Shown here one piece after another: positions 43,347 to 52,076 of a DNA stretch of 64,000 bases. The notes beneath the pieces are model-generated. The model ran no database searches. It saw nothing but the letters and a program-made list of their open reading frames with translations, and had not been told where the DNA came from. How positions within the stretch are numbered: position 1 is the first letter of the stretch; every line of letters starts with the position of its first letter. The position numbers and the translations under genes are program-made. The stretch comes from Pseudoips prasinana (taxonomy: Eukaryota; Arthropoda; Insecta; Lepidoptera; Nolidae), in the NCBI GenBank assembly GCA_951640165.1, contig OX621257.1:4227201-4291200 (forward strand), in the 5' to 3' direction.

Positions 43347-46340
43347 CAATCGCACAATACGCCAAAAAATTATCTAACATGCCTGTCGCACATTATCAGA
43401 ACTCGCCTATCTGTAATACTGCTGTTAACATTCGATAATATAAACGAAATAATTGACGACTTTCAAGTTGCACAATCATCAAACTGCGAAATAGATGACT
43501 GCTCAAGACTTATTGATACCCCTCACCTGAGCTTAAAAATCATACATCAGAACATACGTAGTGTTAATCGCAACTTCCCAGGATTTCTAACAACACTTCA
43601 AAGATCAAGTATCGATTGGGATCTGATTGTGCTATCTGAATGTTGGCTGCGTCATGCTCACTTCATCCCCCCTTTAGATGGCTATAATTACATTCAAAGC
43701 GGAAATAACCTAACGCAAAATGAAGGTGTGATTGTCTACATAAAAAGCACTATTAGAGTAACTGTGTTGACTTCCACCCTGCGCGACGCCAACTGCGTTA
43801 CAATAAAAGTGAATAGAAATACAATCGTGGTTGCTATTTACCGTCCCCCTGGACATAAAGCCTTACAACCGTTCCTAGATTCTCTTAACGAGCTTCTTAA
43901 TAATCTAAAATGTCCTAATATCATAATAATAGGAGACATAAATGTGGACATAACGCCTAATAATAAAGATCCCGATTCAATGACTTACCTGAATCTGCTT
44001 GCCTCGCACAGCGTTTTACCTGCACATCAGTTACCCACTCATAGTAAAACCTGCTTGGACCATGTCATGCTAAAAAGCACACTTCCAGCTTACTGTTTTG
44101 TTGCAGAGACCTCGGTTACTGATCACGACGCCGTAATAATTGTACTGAAACTCCAGGTTCAACATACTAAGGCTTTAACCATAAATAAAATCAATTACAA
44201 CAGATTAGATGTTGACATGAGTAATATAGGTTTTGACTGTATTTATAACTCACATGACGCTAATGAAGCTACTTCACTTTTAATATCTATCCTTAACTCC
44301 TTAATCAAATCTAACACGCATATGATTAGAGTCCCAAATCGCAGGCGTATTAAAAAGCCATGGATGACTACTGGTCTCTTAAGGTGCATTAAAAATCGAG
44401 ACAAATTGCACATTAAAGCTAAGAAAAATCCCAGCAACGACATAATAAAAACTACTTATCGTAGATACAGAAATTTCTGTAATTCCCTACTTAAAAAGAT
44501 TAAAGTAAATTATGAAAAAGAGCAACTAAAAAATTCGGCAAAATCTAATAGTAAGGCCTTGTGGGACACTATAAAAACGGTTACACACTATAACACAAAA
44601 TCACACTCAACTACAGATTTAATAACACCTAATAATCCAATATCCTCAATTAACAACATTAATAGTTTTTTCGCATCATTGGGTAAAACTTTAGCCGATA
44701 AAATCCCTTCCTCTGTACCTGATGTCTCGTCCATTGACCCGTGTCCCTTTTCATTTGTTTTAACTCCGACTACCGAAGCTGAGGTTCGAAACTATATACT
44801 CAACCTTAAAAAGATAAACTCTTTTGGACGGGACAAAATCTCGGGAACCTTCCTAAAGCGATATCATCATATATTAGTGCCCCCTCTAACGTATATCTTT
44901 AACCTTATGTTTGACACCGGAATTTTTCCCAAGGAACTAAAACTCGCCGAAGTAATTCCTATATATAAGAGTGGGGACAGAGGCTGTGTCAACAACTACA
45001 GACCCATCTCTATTCTTTCGACTCTCTCAAAATTAGTAGAAAAGCTTTTAAATAAACGTTTGATAGATTATCTAGAGTCCAAAAACCTCTTATCTAAATC
45101 GCAATTTGGCTTCAGAGCAGGTATCTCCACAAGTGACGCGGTGCATGAGTTAACTCATCATATTGTGTGCAATCTAGATAATAATAAAAAAGTAATAGCC
45201 ATCTTTCTAGACCTAGCAAAAGCATTTGACACAGTCTCTGTCCCACTCCTATTGAAAAAACTAGAGAAGCTAGGCATCCGTGATGTGCAACACAAATTGT
45301 TGACGGATTACCTCAGTGATAGATACCAAAGAGTAAGAGTTGGTGATATCACTAGCAATGATCTACCAATTACATTTGGAGTTCCCCAGGGCAGCGTACT
45401 CGGCCCTACGCTCTTTCTTACATACCTAAATGATTTATGTGACTTACAGCTAAAAAATGGCAAGATCGTAACCTTCGCGGATGACACTGCACTAGTATTT
45501 CACGGAGATAGTTGGAGTGACACCTTTTCTTTTGCACAGATGGGTTTCAATGCAGTCTCATTATGGCTCAGGAATAATGGACTAACACTAAATGTCGACA
45601 AAACCAATTACATTTGTTTCGCGATCAAAAATACTCCAACAAACCTACCAAATGATGGCGTCATTGTAGCCCATACCTGCCTAGAGTATCACTCCTGTGC
45701 TTGTAGCCATCTAAAAAGAACCACTAATATTAAATACCTCGGCGTCATATTGGATAGTTCCCTATGTTTCAACTACCATATAGATCTTCTTTCAGCCAGA
45801 ATACGCAAACTCATATTCATCTTTAAAAATCTGCGCCACATAGCTGATAAGAAGATCATCAAAATGGTCTATATCTCTCTATGCCAACCCATCTTATCCT
45901 ACTGTATTTCTATATGGGGTGGCACCTGTAAGACTAATTTAATAAAGGTGGAAAGAGCTCAAAGGGCAGTACTTAAGGTTAGCCACTTTTTGCCTTTTTT
46001 ACACCCAACTGTTGACCTTTATAAAATCTCGGATGTTCTTACAGTGCGCCAACTATATATACTAAATATTGTCCTAAAGCAACACTCTCTTCTTCCATAT
46101 GACTCTTCCATCATTAACAAACGTCGTAAGTATAGGGTTTGCGCTTCAACTGACAATCGTTGGCACACAGAATTTGCACGCAAATTTTTCAGTTTTCGGG
46201 GACGATATCTATATAATAAAATTAATCAAAAATTAAATATTTACTCCCTAACTAATTATCAATGCAAACAAAAAATTTCTAATTGGCTAAAATCTCTTAA
46301 CTATGAAGAAACAGAAAATCTTCTATTTATCCCATCATAG
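43347..46340 (+). pseudogene. LINE ORF2: endonuclease and reverse transcriptase
   Basis: ORF2 nicks target DNA and copies the element RNA into it. The frame is open for 997 codons from 43347, but no in-frame ATG precedes the endonuclease. A short ATG frame beginning at 43343 (MTIAQYAKKLSNM) overlaps in another register, so the start is probably frameshifted near 43430. Counting from GTG 43629, the apurinic-type endonuclease shows LSECWL (2-7), IIIGDINVD (near 99) and TDHDAVI (near 165). The reverse transcriptase shows NYRPISIL (near 455), LDLAKAFDTV (near 525), GVPQGSVLGP (near 580) and the catalytic FADDTA (near 617). The C-terminus YNKINQKLN...NYEETENLLF is of CR1 type. Clade (CR1, L2, Daphne) not resolved. 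Confidence 0.85.
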
Positions 46341-46441
46341 TTATTTCATATTTAAGATCGCACTACACTATACACATACACACACACACACACACACACC
46401 ACACGCACCCACACCACATACACACAGACACACCACACACA

Positions 46442-46447
46442 CACACA
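46442..46447. repeat. 6-bp target-site duplication, left
   Basis: CACACA abuts the Polinton start AGTAGGTG. The same six bases follow the right end at 62344-62349. The site lies in a CA-rich run, so part of the match could be chance. Confidence 0.75.
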
Positions 46448-46550
46448 AGTAGGTGTAAATTGGGGTTTCTGGATCAGAGGAGATCCAGAAACACCCAATT
46501 TACCCATCATTCATAATATTCAAGGAATGAACAAGTAGCTGTTTATTATT
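46448..46550 (+). repeat. Polinton left terminal inverted repeat, with internal palindrome
   Basis: 103 bp, inverted at 62241-62343 with three mismatches. Positions 46456-46505 form a hairpin: GTAAATTGGG-TTTCTGGATC pairs with GATCCAGAAA-CCCAATTTAC around AGAGGA. Each end of the element could therefore fold back by itself. Confidence 0.93.
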
Positions 46551-46690
46551 AATCGAGTTTCATGGTAACAGACAAGGGCTGTTATGTGTGTTCGAAGAGC
46601 GGTTGACACTGTTTAATGTTCAAATTATAGGTTTTACATAAATAAGACTACAAAGTAATACAAATAGAGTTTTTATTTACTTTAAAAAAG
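46551..46690. other. Subterminal non-coding region
   Basis: No frame and no motif besides AT richness. Confidence 0.5.
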
Positions 46691-46692
46691 TC

Positions 46693-47175
46693 TTAAATAA
46701 ATATCTTATTTTCTATACACCACTTATTTAAACAGAACACATTTTTTAAAGCACATATATTATTATGTTGCAAACAGCTTAAAATATCAGGAGAAGTTGA
46801 ATAATTCTTATACAATGTTACTAAACTAGGACAGTTTTTATTTTCTAAATTATAAACATTATCTATTTGTAAGATTTTTTTTAACCATAACACTTTTTTC
46901 TCACCTTTTGTATATAACGATTTATTTCTTAAACACATACCATAAAGCATAGATTTATAGTTAAAATATGATATAAAACCTTCATCCCACTTTATTCCTC
47001 TGTCTTTTTCTACCCAAGCTACTTGCAACATTTCCTTCTTCGTTAAGTCATAAAATGGTCGTGGTGGTTCTATTAAAAGTACTTGTATACGACCGTTACA
47101 TATTAATGCAATTTCTTTGGGAATAAATTCGTTTCCTTCATTCTTAAACCCTTGGACATCCACAATAACGTTCAT
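46693..47175 (-). CDS. 'DVQGF' protein, duplicate copy, unknown function
   Basis: A 160-residue protein starting MNVIVDVQGFK, clearly paralogous to the product of 47615-48100. Shared blocks are the N-terminal IVDVQGFK...NEFI.KEIA, a PP.PFY.LTK segment, YTKG..KVLWLK.IL and a Cys-rich C-terminus CALKNV.CLNKWC. The frame is intact although the capsid gene next to it is decayed, so it may be under selection. Its ATG overlaps the stop of the capsid remnant in an ATGA arrangement, as in the other copy. The spacing of the N-terminal beta-strand aspartate and the late H...AL faintly recalls the RNase H/DEDDh exonuclease fold, but most acidic residues are not where expected. I do not recognise the family. 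Confidence 0.75.
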   Translation of the reverse strand: MNVIVDVQGFKNEGNEFIPKEIALICNGRIQVLLIEPPRPFYDLTKKEMLQVAWVEKDRGIKWDEGFISYFNYKSMLYGMCLRNKSLYTKGEKKVLWLKKILQIDNVYNLENKNCPSLVTLYKNYSTSPDILSCLQHNNICALKNVFCLNKWCIENKIFI

Positions 47176-47565
47176 GATAATTTTCTCACAATATTACTCA
47201 AAGGTTTGTATTCCACAAGTCGATCGTTTATAATTAAATAATATGTAGTCGTCTTATCGTAGAGGTCTTATCGTATCGTAGGTGTAGAACATTCAATTTC
47301 CAACAGCACGTCAACTGGACCTGTTTTTAGACTGTCGTTTTGCCTTGAGCAGTCTAATATAAAGAGAGGGGTCTTTTTTCTTGAAGTCCTTTAAGTTAAG
47401 CAACGGGTCCACTAGACAGTTGTAATACGACTGCGCATAATATATACTGTATCTGTTCTCAGAAAACTTTAAAACTTTTGCTAGATCTGTCAGAAACCAT
47501 AAAATTTTTATGCACACCTGACGATGTGGGTGGGTAATTTGTTGAATGTTACTTTGCATTAACAT
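47173..47565 (-). pseudogene. Major capsid protein 3' remnant, duplicate copy
   Basis: The minus strand repeats the last third of the capsid gene at 48097-49302: FSENRYSIYYAQSYYNCLVD and DPLLNLKDFKKKDPSLY correspond to intact sequence there, and EYKPLSNIVRKLS ends just before the DVQGF start. A short local duplication near 47250-47290 and frame changes disrupt it. The 5' two thirds of the gene are absent, so this is the edge of a segmental duplication. Confidence 0.85.
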
Positions 47566-47614
47566 AAAAATATGGATGGGGATTTAAAAAGTTTATAATT
47601 AAACAAGAAAATAT

Positions 47615-48100
47615 TTATTTAAAATTTTTATTATCAAAGCACCATTTATTTAAACACAATACATTCTTCAAAGCACATACAGAGTCATGATAAATACAGT
47701 TATACAAATCATTACAACCTTTATATTGATCATACAAGCTTAAGAAATTAGGGCAACCCCTGTCTTCTAAATTATATATATTCTTATTATTATTTTCTAA
47801 AATAGTTTTTAGCCATAAAACTTTTTCTAAACCTTTAGTATAGATACATTTATCTCTTAAAATATTTGCAATTAAATTTTGATGGCTTGAATAAGGCACA
47901 AATCCTTCCCCCCAGCATATCTTTCTATTACGTTCAATCCAACAGACATGCCGTCTTTCTGGTTTTGTCAAATTGTAAAACGGAAACGGAGGCTTGATTA
48001 AAAACACTTGAACTTTTTTATCACATATAACAGCAATTTCTTTTAAGATAAATTCATTTGATTCTGTTTTAAAACCTTGAACGTCTACAATAGCATTCAT
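47615..48100 (-). CDS. 'DVQGF' protein, unknown function
   Basis: 161 residues from the ATG at 48098-48100 (MNAIVDVQGFK). A longer reading from a TTG at 48166 is unlikely, because it would overlap the capsid gene by 70 bases. The ATG overlaps the capsid TGA in the sequence ATGA, which suggests coupled translation by termination and re-initiation from one transcript. The protein is basic and Cys-rich toward the end (CPNFLSLYDQY, CIYHDSVCALKNVLCLNKWC), with no signal peptide or membrane segment. Its place next to the capsid genes suggests a virion or assembly role, but that is inference. See 46693-47175 for the paralogue. Confidence 0.8.
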   Translation of the reverse strand: MNAIVDVQGFKTESNEFILKEIAVICDKKVQVFLIKPPFPFYNLTKPERRHVCWIERNRKICWGEGFVPYSSHQNLIANILRDKCIYTKGLEKVLWLKTILENNNKNIYNLEDRGCPNFLSLYDQYKGCNDLYNCIYHDSVCALKNVLCLNKWCFDNKNFK

Positions 48101-49302
48101 GATAACCTGCGCACAATGTTGCTGAGAGGTTTGTATTCCATAAGCCGATCGTTTATAATCAAACAATAAGCAGTTGTCTTATCCGGTATTGATGCTGAAC
48201 ATTCGATCTCTAAACGCACGTCTACAGGGCCTGATTTTAGACTATCGTTTTGCCTTGAACAGTCTAAAACAAAGAGGGGAGCTTTTTCTTTGAAGTCCCT
48301 TAAATCTAACAACGGGTCTATAGCACAGTTGTAATAAGACTGACGAAATTTCACATACATTTCATATAATATATTGTATTTGTTCTCGAGAAACTTTAAA
48401 CTCATAGGTTCATATGGATAATATTGTGAGTTCAAAAAGAGAGTAACGTTTGTCACTTCACAATGATCAAATATTGAACTGTCTTTAGTTTTATTGTTTT
48501 TTCTATTAGTTTGTAAGCCAAAAATAACATATCTAGGTTTTTCTAATTGTGAAGCAGTCTTAACTGACCAAGAATGCTTTGTGGTTTTAGGAAGTAATGG
48601 ATACTCATATAAATCCCAATTCCTAAAAGCCATTTGAATAGGTTTATCTCTTTCTAAATGTTTTAAAAGTGTCAGTCGCTCTCGATCTGAAACTTTTATG
48701 TGGGGAACCCTCCATTGAACTCTTTGTATATCTATTTCAAAATGAGTAATATCATCAGTAAGAATAACACTGTTTAGGTTAGAGTTACTTCTATTCATTA
48801 TAAGTTCATGTTTACAATTTATTACAATTCTGTTATAATCCTCTGCAAACCCTAATAACTTATTTAATGGTATCACAGCACTAAAATGCCCATCACTTTG
48901 GAACCCCTCTAAGTTCCAACCCCATAAGGCGGCGACTCTATTTTCTGCTTCATTCAATGATATGTATGATTTTATTGTTGATGTTATTCCAGAATTTTTT
49001 ATACGGTCAATTTCAATACCATTCATTTCATATCTGATGTCTTGAAACAGATACATAACAGGGTTATTAGTGAACGTAACAGTTTTCTTGATCGGATTCC
49101 CATCTTTACCGAAAAGCTTTGCTTGGCCTTCGATGTAAATTGAACTGGCCGATGGTAGCACGTATATGTCTTGTTGGTGTATGGGAATTCTGATTTCATC
49201 ATTTTCTCTAAAGCTGTTATTGTAGGGATTGTATGAATGGACTTCATAACTTTCAATCGAAGTATCGAAGTGCGGTAATTCGGTAATCTGTAGTATATTC
49301 AT
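48097..49302 (-). CDS. Polinton major capsid protein (double jelly-roll type)
   Basis: 401 residues from ATG 49302. This is the main shell protein expected in Polinton virions. Landmarks are an N-terminal ESYEVHSYNPYNNSF, the beta-rich block IEGQAKLFGKDG, LFQDIRYEMNGIEIDR, WDLYEYPLLPKTTK, and the C-terminal TTAYCLIINDRLMEYKPLSN, which is characteristic of capsid proteins from this family (including the worm F54H12.2-type sequences). The frame is intact, and it is somewhat short for the family. It starts within an ATGA overlap with the tiny upstream frame and ends in an ATGA overlap with the DVQGF gene. Homology is from pattern recognition; the fold is inferred. Confidence 0.85.
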   Translation of the reverse strand: MNILQITELPHFDTSIESYEVHSYNPYNNSFRENDEIRIPIHQQDIYVLPSASSIYIEGQAKLFGKDGNPIKKTVTFTNNPVMYLFQDIRYEMNGIEIDRIKNSGITSTIKSYISLNEAENRVAALWGWNLEGFQSDGHFSAVIPLNKLLGFAEDYNRIVINCKHELIMNRSNSNLNSVILTDDITHFEIDIQRVQWRVPHIKVSDRERLTLLKHLERDKPIQMAFRNWDLYEYPLLPKTTKHSWSVKTASQLEKPRYVIFGLQTNRKNNKTKDSSIFDHCEVTNVTLFLNSQYYPYEPMSLKFLENKYNILYEMYVKFRQSYYNCAIDPLLDLRDFKEKAPLFVLDCSRQNDSLKSGPVDVRLEIECSASIPDKTTAYCLIINDRLMEYKPLSNIVRRLS

Positions 49303-49418
49303 ACTTTAAACCCTAGAGCTATAAGAAAATCTTTATTTGCTTCAGTCAATTTCTTAACTTTTTTCCTAGGTCTTTGCACTTTGGCAATCGTACAAGAACT
49401 AAGACGTTTTGTTTTCAC
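49299..49418 (-). CDS. Tiny basic open frame before the capsid gene
   Basis: 39 codons from a GTG at 49418 (no ATG in frame) to TGA 49299-49301, which overlaps the capsid ATG as ATGA. The product is Lys/Arg-rich (VQRPRKKVKKLTEANKDF) and ends FLIALGFKV. A similar KLT-AN-FL-LGFK tail is familiar from small frames in other Polintons. It may be a small DNA-binding or capsid-associated peptide. The start codon and the translation are uncertain. Confidence 0.5.
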   Translation of the reverse strand: MKTKRLSSCTIAKVQRPRKKVKKLTEANKDFLIALGFKV

Positions 49419-49441
49419 TGGGATGTTTTAATAGTATACTA

Positions 49442-49852
49442 TCATTTTGATTTTCTTAAATGAAGACGTAGTTGAATATATTCGCCCCCAAAGTTAATAC
49501 AGTGACCAAATTGATTAACAATCCTAACAGATATAGATGAAATTATATTTTTGTTTACTGGATAGTAAATAACGTTTTGCGGTATTTCTATGCACTGATG
49601 AGCTGGAGTAATATCAGATACAAATTCATGAATGAAATGAGTTGGTAATCCGTTGCAGTAGGAACCGTAAACAAGATCGCATTCAATTCTGATCACAGAT
49701 AGACTGCTGTTATCAATGGGAATATTTGGTGTTGAATTTAATACTGAAAAGTATAGCAAACCGCACTCGTATTGATCAGATAAATGTAGTGGTGGTTGAA
49801 AGTATGTAACCAGTTCCGATTTATTTCCAGAGATGGTAACCGTAGTAGGCAT
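49442..49852 (-). CDS. Minor (penton) capsid protein, single jelly-roll
   Basis: 136 residues from ATG 49852. It begins MPTTVTISGNKSEL and has YFQPPLHLSDQYECGLLYFS and NSTPNIPIDNSSLSV, the standard opening of Polinton minor capsid proteins, which form the vertices. The remainder is beta-strand-rich (VIYYPVNKNIISSISVRIVN) and ends in a basic LRLHLRKSK. Length and intactness are normal. It lies upstream of the major capsid gene on the same strand, as in other Polintons. Confidence 0.85.
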   Translation of the reverse strand: MPTTVTISGNKSELVTYFQPPLHLSDQYECGLLYFSVLNSTPNIPIDNSSLSVIRIECDLVYGSYCNGLPTHFIHEFVSDITPAHQCIEIPQNVIYYPVNKNIISSISVRIVNQFGHCINFGGEYIQLRLHLRKSK

Positions 49853-49885
49853 GCTCGTATACTGAACTCTTTTGCAAGATTCTGT

Positions 49886-50233
49886 TTATTTTATTCTTTC
49901 ATTATACCAAAAATTCTTCAAAAATTTTAAACAAAGATGTCCACAATTAAAAGGATGATCACGCTGAATATTATCATAATTATAGTGAACTTTGGAACCC
50001 ACGTATTTTATAAATCCTTATGGAGGCTTAAGATTTCCATAACTGTCAAAATACTCAATATAATCATTGTATTTTACATAGGCTACCCAATGAGAACCAT
50101 GATTTTTAGAGCTATCTAAATTAATAACTCCACATTCTTTTTTAAAAGGGTATTTAGGGAGCTCATCTCTCATAAAGACACCTCTAAAATAGGGAATATT
50201 ATTTCCATACTTCAAAATGTCCAAATTACTCAA
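49886..50233 (-). pseudogene. Adenain-like cysteine protease, in-frame stop
   Basis: The protease would cleave virion precursor proteins. The first part (to 50021) has PYFRGVFMRDELP, the catalytic-His block GSHWVAYV and EYFDSYGNLKPP. A TAA at 50018-50020 then interrupts it. The same frame continues to a second stop at 49886-49888 and includes FNCGHLCLKFL, the block with the catalytic Cys. The stop therefore removes an essential residue. No ATG precedes the conserved start: the frame opens inside the 3' end of the upstream gene and uses TTG at 50233 or another non-ATG codon. One base change would explain the stop; sequencing error is also possible. Confidence 0.88.
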
Positions 50234-50256
50234 AGCTCGTTTAGGTAGCCGGTATT

Positions 50257-51045
50257 TTAGTTTTTTTCTCTCGATACGAAAATTCCGAGCCCATCTTTAT
50301 GTGGTTTAAGGTGTAGTCCTTTGCCGATGCAGAGAGCCTCCATCTTCTCATTGTGCCTCTTCGATTCATCATACAACTTTTTTGCCATCTTGAATTCATT
50401 TATGGTTTTAGCAATACCAGCTGCACCACCTGCTAGAGCGCCTGCCGCAGATAATCCCGCAAAAATAGGAATCAGAGGTAATACTCCACCAGATTTTGGT
50501 ATAGGAATAACACGAGGAAGTTTAATGGACGAATCATTAGCTAATTCTCTGGTAGCGGCCATAGCTAATTCTATCGCCACCTTTTTGCATTTTGGTTTTA
50601 ATTTTTTTATATGTCTTTTTGTTTTGCTAATAACATTTTTAAATTTATTTTTCAAACCATTTCCAGATGTAATTTTTGGACAACACTTTTTGCTACCTTT
50701 TTTTAGACCAGAACCAGTTTTAATTTTTGTTAATATAGCTTTGCTTACTAAACGTGCTGCAAGTTTTTCCCCTACACTCGCATCCAGGGCAACTGCTCGC
50801 TTTTTCGCCATATTTAACAAAACTAAATCTGCTTTATGGCGATCCTTTAAGTTTGAAGAATTATGATAGGCAATGTCGTGATCTTTGCAATATTCGTCTA
50901 ATTTATTAATGCCTTTATCTCCATGTGAAAGCCTTTTTATTAATTTAGTGCCAGGTCCACAATAATTGTATCCTGGTAAATGTAATTCAAATGGTAAATT
51001 ATTTATAAGCCAATTGAGAAGACTACTCTCTCCAAAACACATCAT
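50257..51045 (-). CDS. Phospholipase A2 domain fused to a pX-like virion core protein
   Basis: 262 residues from ATG 51045. Residues 24-75 form a parvovirus-type secreted phospholipase A2 domain: the calcium loop GYNYCGPGT (25-33), then LDEYCKDHDIAY with the catalytic His56-Asp57 pair. In parvoviruses this domain helps particles leave endosomes. Residues about 105-160 are very basic, with two glycine blocks (KTGSGLKKG, TSGNGLKNK) that may be protease sites. Residues about 188-215 are a hydrophobic Ala/Gly segment (GLSAAGALAGGAAGIAKTIN), and the end has IGKGLHLKPHKDGLGIF, both typical of adenovirus-pX/pVI-like proteins of Polintons. The role in entry and core packing is inferred. Confidence 0.88.
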   Translation of the reverse strand: MMCFGESSLLNWLINNLPFELHLPGYNYCGPGTKLIKRLSHGDKGINKLDEYCKDHDIAYHNSSNLKDRHKADLVLLNMAKKRAVALDASVGEKLAARLVSKAILTKIKTGSGLKKGSKKCCPKITSGNGLKNKFKNVISKTKRHIKKLKPKCKKVAIELAMAATRELANDSSIKLPRVIPIPKSGGVLPLIPIFAGLSAAGALAGGAAGIAKTINEFKMAKKLYDESKRHNEKMEALCIGKGLHLKPHKDGLGIFVSREKN

Positions 51046-51072
51046 AAGACTGATGCATCATGGGATGAACAC

Positions 51073-52032
51073 CTAATAAATATTCGACTTGTCAATCCAA
51101 CTGTTTTCAGAAGAAGACAAACCTAACCATTTTACTAAAACCCTATTTCCTTTTCTTCTAAGAACTTTCTCGACTAGATATAAATTGGGATATTTTGTCT
51201 TTTGCAGCTCTTGTACATAAAATGCACCTAAAATGGGCTGACCTCTGATTGTATCTTCAATTAAGTAGGTGATAGGAGTTGTATATTGTATTTTTCGAAT
51301 TTTAAATATTTCTGTCGACCAGTTGGGGGTATATCCTTTTTCAAATGTTCCTTTGTACTTACTGATACGCACATAATCACCAACTTTAAATTTGTTTTTT
51401 ATCTTATTGGTTTTTATCAACCTGAAATATCTCCCTAATATGCGTTCTTTATTAATATTATTCACGTTAGCGGGGATTTCATCAATAGTCCGATGATAGG
51501 TGTGATTGTATTCGTAAATAACATTATTAAGGGTGTTAACTACCCAGTTATAGTCACCTTTTAAACTAAACTCCTTATACAGTTTAGATTTCAATGTTCT
51601 GATAAATCGCTCAACTATAGATGCCTTTTTTGCTGAGAAAGTTGAATAATGGTTTATATTATAAGAATTCATAAGTTTTTGAAATTTATTATTATAAAAT
51701 TCTGTTCCATTATCCGTTTGCAGATTTTTAGGAATACGCCCTTTATCCAACAAAGTTTTGAAAGAGTTACACACGTCTTCTTTGGATTTACTTTTTATAG
51801 GAAAGGTCCAAGCATATTTCGAAAATGTATCAATAACGGCTAGAATATATCTGTAATTTTTATTTTCTTTTGAAATTGATTGCATATCAATTAAGTCTGC
51901 TTGCCACAGGTCATCTATATCTTTCATAATAACATGTCTTCGGGGATAGTTCACCCTCACATTTTTATGAATTTCGTTAATCACGTTAGCTTTGCTCATG
52001 TTTACAATTCGGTATATTTGTCTTGAATTCAA
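51073..52032 (-). CDS. Polinton integrase with chromodomain
   Basis: It inserts the element and makes the 6-bp duplication. The frame gives 319 residues from a TTG at 52032; the first ATG is at 51999 (308 residues). The DDE triad is Asp46 (LWQADLID), Asp107 (LQTDNGTEFY) and Glu141 (ASIVERFIRTLK). The spacing between the last two is 33 residues, two fewer than the usual 35, because the loop before ASIVER is short. The C-terminus (about 285-319, VEKVLRRKGNRVLVKWLGLS...SWI) is a chromodomain, which in related elements binds modified histones. No zinc finger is visible at the N-terminus. No frameshift. Confidence 0.93.
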   Translation of the reverse strand: MNSRQIYRIVNMSKANVINEIHKNVRVNYPRRHVIMKDIDDLWQADLIDMQSISKENKNYRYILAVIDTFSKYAWTFPIKSKSKEDVCNSFKTLLDKGRIPKNLQTDNGTEFYNNKFQKLMNSYNINHYSTFSAKKASIVERFIRTLKSKLYKEFSLKGDYNWVVNTLNNVIYEYNHTYHRTIDEIPANVNNINKERILGRYFRLIKTNKIKNKFKVGDYVRISKYKGTFEKGYTPNWSTEIFKIRKIQYTTPITYLIEDTIRGQPILGAFYVQELQKTKYPNLYLVEKVLRRKGNRVLVKWLGLSSSENSWIDKSNIY

Positions 52033-52076
52033 CTATAATACTGAATAAAAAGGATATTATTATGACTATTTATTTA

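Larger units (their letters stand above)
42745..46447 (+). mobile_element. Non-LTR retrotransposon (CR1/L2-like), 5' part, interrupted by the Polinton
   Basis: It holds an ORF1 C-terminal piece, a 274-bp spacer, a near-complete ORF2 and the start of a CA-rich 3' UTR. The Polinton cuts the UTR at 46448, and 62344-62675 appears to be the other half. The 5' end is truncated inside ORF1. Confidence 0.85.

Noticed and set aside
43146..43438. Separate small genes before the LINE ORF2
   Set aside because: Position and overlap indicate the LINE spacer and the frameshifted start of ORF2.
46370..46447. CA repeat as a CRISPR-like array
   Set aside because: It is a simple CA microsatellite with no spacers of constant length. 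This is eukaryotic DNA.
50321..50866. 181-residue plus-strand frame inside the Polinton
   Set aside because: It is the complement of the phospholipase/pX gene, which has clear motifs on the minus strand.
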